A DNA stretch of 64,000 nucleotides, from positions 69,291-133,290 of the forward strand of contig DASVDG010000114.1 in assembly GCA_036381255.1 (NCBI GenBank), written 5' to 3'. Below the pieces are notes generated by a model, which ran no database searches, had not been told where the DNA came from, and worked only from the letters and a program-made list of their open reading frames with translations. A program made the position numbers and the translations under genes. Of this stretch, positions 35,094 through 42,468 are shown piece by piece. Position 1 is the stretch's first letter; each line of letters opens with the position of its first letter. The stretch is from CALBZE01 sp036381255. GTDB taxonomy: Bacteria; Gemmatimonadota; Gemmatimonadetes; Longimicrobiales; RSA9.

Positions 35094-35480
35094 CTAGCCC
35101 CCTTTCGCTGTCAGCACGCATTCCTCGACCCGCGCACAACCGCATCGCCTTCCCAACTCGATCGCATGCTTCATCCGAGTTGCCCGGTTGATGAGCTGGT
35201 CCAGCTCCTCGAGCTTGGCACGAGCGAGAGAGCGCCACCGTTCTCCCAGCGGGGTCTCCACGCTGAAGCCGTGAAAGAGTTTCCGGATCTCGGAGAGTGT
35301 GAAACCGGCGTGCTTGGCGAATTGGAGTAACGCGACCATCGGGATGATACTCGAGTCGTATCGCCTGCGGCCATTCACCCGGCGAGGCGCTGGCAGAATG
35401 CCCTCGGCCTCGTAGTAGCGAAGCGCCGACGTGCGAAGCCCCGTCCGACGCGACACCTCTCCAATTGTCAACTCCTCCAT
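35094..35480 (-). CDS. MerR-family transcriptional regulator with C-terminal Cys cluster
   Basis: 128 residues from the ATG at 35480. N-terminal winged helix: LTIGEVSRRTGLRTSALRYY at 4-23 and the GRRRYD wing at 37-42. A dimerisation helix follows and ends in the effector segment C-G-C-A-R-V-E-E-C (Cys113, Cys115, Cys121). SoxR has four such cysteines (CX2CXCX5C). Here the first is replaced, so an intact SoxR-type iron-sulfur site is unlikely and metal or thiol sensing is possible. It is divergent from the CCPF gene across a MerR-type operator. Confidence 0.88.
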   Translation of the reverse strand: MEELTIGEVSRRTGLRTSALRYYEAEGILPAPRRVNGRRRYDSSIIPMVALLQFAKHAGFTLSEIRKLFHGFSVETPLGERWRSLARAKLEELDQLINRATRMKHAIELGRRCGCARVEECVLTAKGG

Positions 35481-35506
35481 CGCTCCTCCTTGAACACCGC
35501 TCGCAC

Positions 35507-35544
35507 TTGACCTCAAGTCGGGTTGAAGTTGCACCTTGTATATG
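35507..35544. promoter_or_regulatory. MerR-type operator/promoter between merR and the CCPF gene
   Basis: On the plus strand TTGACC (35507-35512) overlaps an imperfect dyad CCTCAA (35511-35516) and TTGAAG (35523-35528), followed by GCACCTTGTATA. The layout resembles CueR/SoxR-type promoters, whose spacer is stretched to 19-20 nt around the operator. The -10 element is poorly defined, so the exact start is uncertain. Confidence 0.55.
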
Positions 35545-35583
35545 GGGTACGTATCTGACATTCCTTTTCGATGGAGCTCGGCC

Positions 35584-35907
35584 ATGAACGCGGAACGACA
35601 AGAGGAAATGCCGCTGGCGTGCGTAATGGACGCCATTCCGGCGAATGAGCGCGCCGCCCACGTTGCCCTGATCGCTCACCTCTTCGGGGAGCTAGCGTCG
35701 GAGATCCAGGAGCTGCCGGAGGGGTACGCCTTTCGATTCGCGGCCCGCGACCTGGAGTCTGTTGCAGCCTTCGTCGCGAATGAGCGCAAGTGCTGTCCAT
35801 TCCTGACTTTCGAGCTTACCGTCCATCCCGTCGAGGGGCCCGTTTGGCTGCGGCTGAGTGGTCCTCCGGGAACCCGGGATTTCCTGGCGGCAGAGCTTCC
35901 GATATGA
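35584..35907 (+). CDS. Small CCPF-motif protein, uncharacterised
   Basis: 107 residues from the ATG at 35584, preceded by GGAG 7 nt upstream. A single compact domain: an N-terminal PLACVMDAI (Cys13), a helical stretch 20-42, LPEGYAFRF near 44-52, ANERKCCPFLTFEL (Cys70-Cys71) near 65-78, then a beta strand GPVWLRLSGPPG near 85-96. No signal peptide or membrane helix. It is transcribed away from the MerR gene across a shared operator, so it is the likely target of that regulator. The three Cys suggest metal or thiol chemistry, which is inference. Confidence 0.75.
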   Translation: MNAERQEEMPLACVMDAIPANERAAHVALIAHLFGELASEIQELPEGYAFRFAARDLESVAAFVANERKCCPFLTFELTVHPVEGPVWLRLSGPPGTRDFLAAELPI

Positions 35908-35926
35908 AGTTGCCCCGCCCCCGCCG

Positions 35927-35977
35927 AGAGCGCAACCAGTTTTGCGTAAGAGTGTTCCGGTGTTGGGGTTGCGCTCT
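35927..35977. repeat. 11-bp inverted repeat near the transposase remnant
   Basis: AGAGCGCAACC (35927-35937) and its complement GGTTGCGCTCT (35967-35977) are separated by 29 nt. It lies about 50 bp beyond the C-terminal codons of the IS256-type remnant and may be a vestige of the element's end, but no partner copy was found at the other side. Confidence 0.5.
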
Positions 35978-36028
35978 ACACAGGCGACGGCGTCGGCCTG
36001 CGTCTGCTCGGCTTCGTGCCATCTCGTA

Positions 36029-36214
36029 GAGCGGCGACATGTCGAGGTAGCGCCGCTGGCTCCAGCTCTCGTGGATCCTCTTCAGTCTGGCGGTGACCAG
36101 AAGGAGCACGCTGACCTCATGTTGGAATGACTCGGCCACCTTGGCCCTACTCCGCACCTCCTTGAGTATTCGCTCGAGCGGATGGTTGGTCCGGAGTGAA
36201 CGGATCCGGGTTTG
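36029..36214 (-). pseudogene. IS256/Mutator-type transposase, C-terminal remnant
   Basis: The minus-strand frame reads RIRSLRTNHPLERILKEVRS, then FQHEVSVLLLVTARLKRIHE and RRYLDMSPL. This follows the conserved end of IS256-family transposases (RTTN.IERLN.EI..R..V, FPNE.S.LRL, ..RRYL.M). About 60 codons survive. The DDE catalytic residues and N terminus are gone, and the upstream sequence gives no related segment. It marks a decayed insertion. Confidence 0.7.
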
Positions 36215-36896
36215 CCGGAGGCTCCAATTCACTTTGGAGCCACGACCAAGGCTTAGCAATATTGCCCAAAGGCCCGAGTGCGTGCCGGTCTGTTCTGCGC
36301 CGGTTTCACCGGACCCGTGCGATCTGGTCTACATGTCCTGGGCACGGGTCTTCATTCATCCTCGATTCTCGCCAGTCTACCGGCGTTACGAACGCCCCTC
36401 TTCTCCGCCGCTTCGTCGTAGATGGGTCGACAGACTGCAAATGACTGATCTGGTGATCAGTCCGAGCCGTCTATGCGCAGGTGCGAATCCAGGCCCGCGA
36501 GCCCAACGCTTCAGAGATTCTATCGGGCCGAAACGGCGTGCGGGAGCTCATCAAACTGCTCGACCCGACGCGCATCGAACGTCGGGCGCCACCTGGTGCA
36601 AGAGCGCTGTGTAAGTGATTGTAGACGAGGCGCTTATGCGATATTGCCCTCTCTGCCACGATCGGATGGGACGGATATCTTCCAGGAAACACCGACCCTC
36701 GAGGGCGATTTGGGAACGCGGGATGTTGGATGTGAAGCGAAACGGCACGGGCGGCCGCGGGGCCACGCTCGCCTGCGGCTCGCGTTTCCCCGCGGCCGCC
36801 GCCGGTACGACCCGGGAGCGAGCCCCCGATCCCGAACTCGCGGAGCGGCCGAGGCGGCGTCGCTTTTCGGGAGAGTACCAGTTCCAGTATTGCTAA
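36215..36896. other. Low-coding region between transposase remnant and tRNA
   Basis: About 680 bp with broken frames on both strands and lower GC than the surroundings. One plus-strand frame (36639-36896) begins RYCPLCHDRMGR and ends YQFQYC, with a single CxxC pair. It has no clear ribosome-binding site and matches no family I know, so it is not called as a gene. The region probably represents eroded mobile DNA. Confidence 0.55.
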
Positions 36897-36970
36897 TGGG
36901 CCTGGTGGGGCTCGAACCCACGACCTTGCGATTATGAGTCGCCTGCTCTAACCGACTGAGCTACAGGCCC
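36897..36970 (-). tRNA. tRNA-Ile2 (anticodon CAU, lysidine-type); could be mislabelled tRNA-Met
   Basis: 74 nt folding into a standard cloverleaf: acceptor GGGCCTG/CAGGCCC with discriminator A, D-stem GCTC/GAGC, T-arm GTGGG-TTCGAGC-CCCAC. The anticodon loop is CTCATAA (anticodon CAU). The anticodon arm AGGCGACTCATAATCGC closely resembles E. coli tRNA-Ile2 (ileX) rather than elongator tRNA-Met. CAU would therefore be modified to lysidine by TilS to read AUA. The 3' CCA is not encoded. It lies between upp and the decayed accessory region. Confidence 0.93.
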
Positions 36971-36993
36971 GGATCTCCTTGAAATCTAACGGC

Positions 36994-37632
36994 TCAGCGG
37001 GTGCCGAACAACCGATCGCCGGCGTCGCCGAGGCCGGGTAGGATGTAGCCGTGCTCGTTGAGCTGGCGGTCGAGCGCGGCGGCGAAGACCTGGACGTCGG
37101 GGTGGTCGTCGAGCATGCGGCTCACGCCCTCGGGCGCGGCGACGAGGCAGACCAGCCGGACGCGGCTCGCGCCGTTGTCCTTGAGGAATCGAACGGCGGC
37201 GGAAGCGGAGCCGCCGGTCGCGAGCATGGGGTCGAGGACGAGGAAGTCGCGCGCCTCTGGCTCCGGCGGGATCTTGAAGTAGTAGTGGACCGGCTGGAGC
37301 GTGTCGTGCTCGCGGTAGAGCCCGATGTGCCCGACCCGGACCGACGGCATGAGCCGGAGCATCCCCTCGACCATGCCGAGCCCCGCCCGCAGCACGGGCA
37401 CGAGCGTGAGCTTCTTGCCGCTGACCGCGTAGCCGATGGTCCGCTCGAGCGGCGTCTCGATCTCGACGGGTTCGAGGGGGAGGTCCTTCGTCGCCTCGTA
37501 CCCCATGAGCATGGCAATCTCGTCGACGAGCTCGCGGAACGTCTTCTTCGACGTGTCCTTGCTGCGGAGCACCGCGAGCTTGTGCTGGATGAGCGGGTGC
37601 TCGACGACGGTCAGGTTCGGGAAGCCGTTCAC
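36994..37632 (-). CDS. upp: Uracil phosphoribosyltransferase
   Basis: Salvages uracil to UMP using PRPP. 212 residues from the GTG at 37632. It shows VPVLRAGLGMVEGM near 78-91, the PRPP loop DPMLATGGSA near 133-142, and the C-terminal uracil-binding YILPGLGDAGDRLFGT near 195-210. It has its own promoter and ends 23 nt before the tRNA gene, so the tRNA may be read in the same transcript. Confidence 0.97.
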   Translation of the reverse strand: MNGFPNLTVVEHPLIQHKLAVLRSKDTSKKTFRELVDEIAMLMGYEATKDLPLEPVEIETPLERTIGYAVSGKKLTLVPVLRAGLGMVEGMLRLMPSVRVGHIGLYREHDTLQPVHYYFKIPPEPEARDFLVLDPMLATGGSASAAVRFLKDNGASRVRLVCLVAAPEGVSRMLDDHPDVQVFAAALDRQLNEHGYILPGLGDAGDRLFGTR

Positions 37633-37674
37633 GGTTCGCCCCTTCGCGGTGGTGATCTGCTTCGATCGCGGGGA

Positions 37675-37702
37675 AGTATACGGCGGAAGGGAGCGCGGTC
37701 AA
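37675..37702 (-). promoter_or_regulatory. Sigma-70-type promoter of upp
   Basis: Minus strand TTGACC (37697-37702), 16-nt spacer, TATACT (37675-37680), giving a short leader of about 35 nt. A strong consensus match. Confidence 0.75.
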
Positions 37703-37794
37703 GCGACACGGCGCCGGGCGGCGCCCCTTGCGCCGCGGCTGCGTGCACGGGTCCTGGCACGCATGGTGCCGCCATCGGGGTGGAAGGAGGCGCC

Positions 37795-38034
37795 ATGAAG
37801 ACGGGGAATCTGAAGATCCGGGCGATCGAGAACGCCTACCTGGCCGACGAGGTGCGCAAGACGCTCGAAGCGCACCGGGGCGTGCGGACCGCGGCGGTCC
37901 GGCAGGGCCGGCCGGGTGGCGCGGAGGTCGAGTACGACGAGGCGCACATCAGTCTCGAACAGCTCGTCGCGCACCTGCGCGCCGAGGGATACGACGCGGA
38001 GATCGGCGGGTACGGCGCCGGCGGCGCGCCGTGA
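37795..38034 (+). CDS. Small HMA-like ferredoxin-fold protein lacking the CxxC motif
   Basis: 79 residues from the ATG at 37795 behind GGAAGGAGG. The pattern AYLADEVRKTLEAHRGVRTA near 14-33, AEVEYDEAHISLEQLV near 43-58 and AEGYDAEIGG near 64-73 follows the beta-alpha-beta heavy-metal-associated fold of copper chaperones. Where HMA domains carry MxCxxC there is E-N-A-Y-L-A, so the canonical metal site is absent. It stands alone, divergent from upp and convergent with the Bat operon. Function unknown. Confidence 0.7.
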   Translation: MKTGNLKIRAIENAYLADEVRKTLEAHRGVRTAAVRQGRPGGAEVEYDEAHISLEQLVAHLRAEGYDAEIGGYGAGGAP

Positions 38035-38131
38035 GTCGCGTGGGCGCGCGGCGGGCCGGGCGCGCCGCTGCGCGACCGGGGCCGTGACGACGCCGGGTGT
38101 CCGTGCGCGACGCCCGGCGGGCGTCGACGGG

Positions 38132-40657
38132 TCAGAGCGTGCCGACGTCGTCGGCCTCGATCCACCCCTCCCCGCCATCGGCCAGCCGGACGCGCAGCCA
38201 GCCATCGCGGCGCTCGACCAGGAGCAGGCCGCTCCCGGCCCCGAGGGTGCGAAGCGTCTGCGCGCGCACGTGCGGCGCGGCTCGGAGCGGCGCCTGTTCC
38301 GGCAGCGTGATCCCGGTCGTGCCGCGGAGCCGGCCGGCGCTCCACGTGCCGACCAGCGCGGCCGCGACGACGATGCCGAGCACGGCCGCGGCGCCGCTCG
38401 CGCGGCGGCGCCGGCGCAGGAACAGGATCCCGGCGCCGGCGCCGAGGAGCCAGGTCGCGCCCGCCAGGAAGAGGAGCTCGTCGGTCGACAGCGGTACGGC
38501 CGGCATCGCCTGCCGCAGCAGCCAGGGGTCGACGCCCGCGACTTCGAGATTGTGGCGCGTGTCGGCGTCGCGGGGCGCGAGGCGGGCGGCGCGGAGCCAC
38601 GCCCAGATGGCGCGGCCGTGCTCCCCGGCCTGGTGGTAGGCGTTGCCGAGATTGTACCAGCCGGCCGGGTCGGCGGGGTGCTCGGCGACGAAGGCGGCGA
38701 ACGCCTCGGCCGCGGCGTCGTGCCGGCCGTCGCGGAACAGCGCCGCCCCGCGCTCGAAGGCGCCCGTCGCCGTCTGCGCGCCGGTGGCTGTGGGGGCGGC
38801 GAGCATCAGGAGCACCGCACCGACGGTCATCGCCGCGGCCCGCCGGGGTGCGCGGGCCTCGCGGTCGACCGCAAGGAGCAGGCGCTCCGCCTCGTCGATC
38901 AGCGCGAGCCGCTCGGCGCTGCCGGGCGCCGCGGGCTCGAACCGCGCGCGCGCGATGCGGTCGAGCAGCGCGCAGACGGCTGCGACCGTCTCCGCGCTGA
39001 CCCCGGCGGCCTCGAGTGCGGCGGCCAGGGAATCGCTCCCCGCCCTCCGCACCGCCGGCTCGCCGATCCGGTCGGCGAGCCAATCCCGGAGCGTCGCATC
39101 GAGGTCGCGGAGCAGCGTCGCCGCGTCCCCGCCGACCCGGCGCCGGAGCGCAGCTGTTTCGGCGCGCAGACGACGGCGCAGCGCCCGTCGCGGCGGCACT
39201 TGCCCGCGCCCCGCGCGACGCCGGCCGACCGCGAGGCCGAGCAACGCGACCAGCGGCAGGAGCTGCGCCGCGGCGAACCACGGCGTGCGGACCCAGCGCA
39301 GCGCGGAGGGTCCGGCGGGCTCCGGCTTCAGGTACCGGATCGCGGGCGCGGCGTCGGGCGCGACCACGACATCCGCGCCGGGGCGCACGGTGATCGAGAG
39401 CGGCGCCGCGCGCGCGACGGCGTAGCGCTCGAGCGCCGGGTCGAAGTACGCGTACTCGATCGGCGGCAGCTCGAACGACCCCGCCTTCTGGGGCACCACC
39501 ACCCAGGTGAAGCGCTTGGTGCCGGTCACCACGCCGTCCTCGGTCCGGACATCGGCGTCCTCGCTCGGCTGAAAGACCTGGAGGCCATCGAGCGCCGGCA
39601 GCGCGGGTGGCGGTAGCGCCTTGATGTTGCCGTCGCCTTCGACCTCGACGGTCAGCGCCGCCGCCTCGCCCACCGGCACGTCGGCCGGCTCGAGGCGGGC
39701 GCGCACCTCGAAGCGGCCGACGGCGCCCGTGAACGAGGCCGGCCGCCCCTGCTCTGGCAACGGGAGCACCACGACGGAGAGGGAGTCGCTGGCCAGCTCG
39801 TGGGACTGCGGCGCGTAGAGCACGCCGCGCCGGATCTCGTATTTCAGCCGCGCCGGCTCGAGGGTGTAGGCGCCCGTGGACAGCGGGAAGTACGCCCGGG
39901 CCAGCGTCCGGCCGAGATATACCCTCCCGCCGATGACGCGCGCGTCGGCGGCGCGGCCGCCGGGCAGGTCGTGCACCCAGAACCCCTGCGCGTCCGGCGG
40001 AACGTACTCCGGCGACCGTCGCAGCCGCATCTGCGCGCGCTCGGAGATCAGCACCTCGGCGCTCAGCGTCACCTGCTCGCCCACGTAGACCGTGTCGGGC
40101 CGCAGCGTCGCGCCGAAGAGGACCTCATCGCCTGGGCCTCGCGCGAGGCGTCCGGGTGCGATGCTCCCCGCGCCGCCGGCGCCGGGCCTGCCCGCGACGC
40201 CGCCGGTGCCCGGCGCACCCGGGCCCGTGCCGCCGCCGGTGATGCCGCGCGCGACGCCCCCGCCCGTGGCGGGCTGCGTGACCGTCAGCGTGAGCGCGGA
40301 CGTCCGGTACGTGCCGCCTTCGACGGTGATGGTGAACGGCGGGATGCGGTAGTGCCCCGGCGCGGTCGGGCGCAGGACCATCTCGCGCCGCACCAGCCGA
40401 TTGCGGCCGCCGGGGAACGAGAAGCGGATCTGCGAGAAATCGCGGGTGCCGACGACTTCGAGCTCGCGGGGGAGCGCGGGCGGCGTGATCCGCTCCGGCG
40501 CCGCGCCGCCGGTCTCGATGTGAAGCTCGAGCACGGTGGTCCTGCCGGCCGGAACGACGCGCGCCGAGAGCGTCGACCACACCCGGACCGTGTCCTGCGC
40601 CGACGCCGCGGTCGTTACGGTGAGCACGGCCAGGAGCAGAAGCGCCGTCGCCCGCAT
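38132..40657 (-). CDS. BatD-BatE fusion (aerotolerance operon protein)
   Basis: 841 residues from the ATG at 40657 (TGATG with the upstream gene). Signal peptide about 1-20. Residues 25-440 form a BatD-type set of Ig-like domains (LRPDTVYVGEQVTLSAEVLI near 175-194, FTWVVVPQKAGSFELPPIEY near 385-404), interrupted by a Gly-rich linker near 130-160. A transmembrane helix near 455 and a cytoplasmic helical part follow. From about 630 come a second hydrophobic segment, TPR repeats (AGWYNLGNAYHQAGEHGRAI near 690), two more helices and an SH3-like end (GWLRVRLADGGEGWIEADD), as in BatE. The two are normally separate genes. Confidence 0.85.
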   Translation of the reverse strand: MRATALLLLAVLTVTTAASAQDTVRVWSTLSARVVPAGRTTVLELHIETGGAAPERITPPALPRELEVVGTRDFSQIRFSFPGGRNRLVRREMVLRPTAPGHYRIPPFTITVEGGTYRTSALTLTVTQPATGGGVARGITGGGTGPGAPGTGGVAGRPGAGGAGSIAPGRLARGPGDEVLFGATLRPDTVYVGEQVTLSAEVLISERAQMRLRRSPEYVPPDAQGFWVHDLPGGRAADARVIGGRVYLGRTLARAYFPLSTGAYTLEPARLKYEIRRGVLYAPQSHELASDSLSVVVLPLPEQGRPASFTGAVGRFEVRARLEPADVPVGEAAALTVEVEGDGNIKALPPPALPALDGLQVFQPSEDADVRTEDGVVTGTKRFTWVVVPQKAGSFELPPIEYAYFDPALERYAVARAAPLSITVRPGADVVVAPDAAPAIRYLKPEPAGPSALRWVRTPWFAAAQLLPLVALLGLAVGRRRAGRGQVPPRRALRRRLRAETAALRRRVGGDAATLLRDLDATLRDWLADRIGEPAVRRAGSDSLAAALEAAGVSAETVAAVCALLDRIARARFEPAAPGSAERLALIDEAERLLLAVDREARAPRRAAAMTVGAVLLMLAAPTATGAQTATGAFERGAALFRDGRHDAAAEAFAAFVAEHPADPAGWYNLGNAYHQAGEHGRAIWAWLRAARLAPRDADTRHNLEVAGVDPWLLRQAMPAVPLSTDELLFLAGATWLLGAGAGILFLRRRRRASGAAAVLGIVVAAALVGTWSAGRLRGTTGITLPEQAPLRAAPHVRAQTLRTLGAGSGLLLVERRDGWLRVRLADGGEGWIEADDVGTL

Positions 40658-42468
40658 CACCAATCCCGCGCCACCGGCGTGTCCCGCCGGCCCTTGCGCA
40701 GCTGATCCCGGAACAGCTCCCGCTCGTCCTGCTCGACCGCGCTCAGGATCCGCTCCGCCTGTTCCCGGCTCATCGCGCCCGGGTCGCGCGGCGTGCCCCC
40801 GTCGCTGGACGACGACGGCCGCGGCTGGCGCCCCGCGCCGCCCTGCCGCCGGCCCGACGGGTCCTGCGGCCGTTGCTGCGGCTGGCCGGCGCCGCCGCCC
40901 TGCGCCGGTGGCGGCTGCCGCTCCCGCTCGCGCAGCGCCATCTCGAGGTTCCACTTGGCGTCCACGTCGCCGGGGTGGATGCGTAGCGCGCGCTTGTACG
41001 CTTCGACCGCCGCGTCCAGCAGCCGCGCCCGGGCCTCCGGGTCCGCGCTGGCACGACCGGCCTGGAGGAAGCGGTTCCCGAGGTTGTAGTGCGTCCGCTC
41101 GCGCGTGTCCGGGTCGACCGACGCGAGCGCCTGCCGCAGATGCCGCTCCGCCTCGTCGTACCGGCCCAGCCGGAGCAGCGCCGTGCCCAGGTTGTAGTGC
41201 AACACCGGCGACGCCTCGCCGTCGGCCAGCGCCTCGAGGTACGCCTCGACCGCCTCTTCGTACCTCCCTTCGCGGTACAGCCGGTTGCCGCGCTCGAGGT
41301 CGCCGATGCCGAACCCGGCGAGGAAGGCGAGGGCGAGGAGTCCGACCGCGCGTGTCGCGGCGGCGGCCGGCGCCCGTCGGCGTGGCCGCGCCGGCCGCTG
41401 CCGGTGTCGGTTCGACGACAGCAGCGGCTCGAGCGGCACCCGCAGCAGCATCCGCGCGGGGATCCCCCGGGCGCGGACCGCATCGGCGACGATCAGGAGG
41501 AGCGCCAGCGCGATGAACCAGGCGGAGCGGTCCTGCGCCCGCACCTGCCGGTCGCCGGTCCCCGTCGCGCGCTCGAGTCCGCGCAGCTCGGCCAGCAGCC
41601 GGTCGGTCGCGCCTGCGCGGTCGGCCTGGAGATAGCGCCCGCCCGTGATCCCGGCGACGCGGTCCAGCAGCGCGTCATTCCTCCGCGAGATCACGACGTT
41701 GCCCGACGGATCCCGCTTGAAGCCCGTCGCCACGCCGGTCACGGGGTCCCGCTCCGGGACCGGCGCGCCATCGGTCGTGCCGATGCCGATGGTGAAGACG
41801 ACGACGCCCGCGGCCGCGGCGCGTTCCGCGGCATCGATCACCGCGGCCTCCTCCTCCAGCGCCTCGCCGTCGGTGACCAGCACGACCGCGCGGTCGGCGC
41901 GCGTCGTCTCCCGGCTGCGGACGAGATCCGTCGCCTGGCGCAGCGCCGATGCGAGCGACGAACCGCCCTGGCTGACGATCGCCGGGTCGAGCGCGTCGAG
42001 GTAGAGCTGGAGCGCGGCGTGGTCGACGGTCAGCGGCGAGAGCACGTACGCCCGGCCCGCGAACGCGACGAGCCCGATCCGGTCGCCGTTCAGCTCGCGG
42101 AGCAGCCGTCGCGCGAGGAGGCGCTCGCGTTCGAGGCGATCGGGCGAGAGGTCGCGTGCCCACATTGATTTCGAGACATCGAGCGCGAGGACGAGATCGA
42201 GCGCGCGCGTCTGCGTCTCGACCACGCGCCGTCCCCAACGCGGGCCGGCGGCCGCGATTCCTAGCGAGAGGCCGGCCAGCGCGATGCACACGAGCCGGGC
42301 CGTCGGGAAGCGGTGCAGATCGTGCGCGCCGAGGCGGCGGATCAGCGCGGCGTCGCCGAGGAGCGCGGCGACGCGGCGGCGGCGGCGCGCGTGGCCGGCC
42401 ACGGCCAGGCCGAGGACGAGCGGCAGCGCGGACGCGAGCCAGAGCAGGTCGGGTCGCGCGAAGCTCAC
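40657..42468 (-). CDS. BatB-BatC fusion: VWA domain plus TPR protein
   Basis: 603 residues from the GTG at 42468 (GTGA with batA; GGGGAGGG upstream). Two N-terminal helices, then a von Willebrand A domain with the MIDAS motif DVSKS at 97-101 and LVTDGEAL near 195-202. A third membrane segment lies near 330, a second hydrophobic segment near 375, TPR repeats (LHYNLGTALLRLGRYDEAER near 425 and THYNLGNRFLQAG near 460) and a Gln/Pro/Gly-rich tail from about 510. The reading frame is continuous, so BatB and BatC are one polypeptide here. Confidence 0.87.
   Translation of the reverse strand: MSFARPDLLWLASALPLVLGLAVAGHARRRRRVAALLGDAALIRRLGAHDLHRFPTARLVCIALAGLSLGIAAAGPRWGRRVVETQTRALDLVLALDVSKSMWARDLSPDRLERERLLARRLLRELNGDRIGLVAFAGRAYVLSPLTVDHAALQLYLDALDPAIVSQGGSSLASALRQATDLVRSRETTRADRAVVLVTDGEALEEEAAVIDAAERAAAAGVVVFTIGIGTTDGAPVPERDPVTGVATGFKRDPSGNVVISRRNDALLDRVAGITGGRYLQADRAGATDRLLAELRGLERATGTGDRQVRAQDRSAWFIALALLLIVADAVRARGIPARMLLRVPLEPLLSSNRHRQRPARPRRRAPAAAATRAVGLLALAFLAGFGIGDLERGNRLYREGRYEEAVEAYLEALADGEASPVLHYNLGTALLRLGRYDEAERHLRQALASVDPDTRERTHYNLGNRFLQAGRASADPEARARLLDAAVEAYKRALRIHPGDVDAKWNLEMALRERERQPPPAQGGGAGQPQQRPQDPSGRRQGGAGRQPRPSSSSDGGTPRDPGAMSREQAERILSAVEQDERELFRDQLRKGRRDTPVARDW

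Noticed and set aside
34696..35679. 327-codon minus-strand frame across the merR region
   Set aside because: It overlaps merR and the lipoprotein gene in another frame and has no conserved motif.
36639..36896. Possible zinc-ribbon protein (RYCPLCHDRMG...)
   Set aside because: Only one CxxC pair, no ribosome-binding site, and it sits in eroded DNA, so it is described as a region but not called.
33978..36896. attL/attR duplicate of the tRNA 3' end
   Set aside because: No second copy of the tRNA 3' terminal sequence was seen to the left, so integration at this tRNA remains unproven.
36893..36940. Short peptide MGLVGLEPTTLRL on the plus strand
   Set aside because: This is the complement of the tRNA gene and a well-known annotation artefact.
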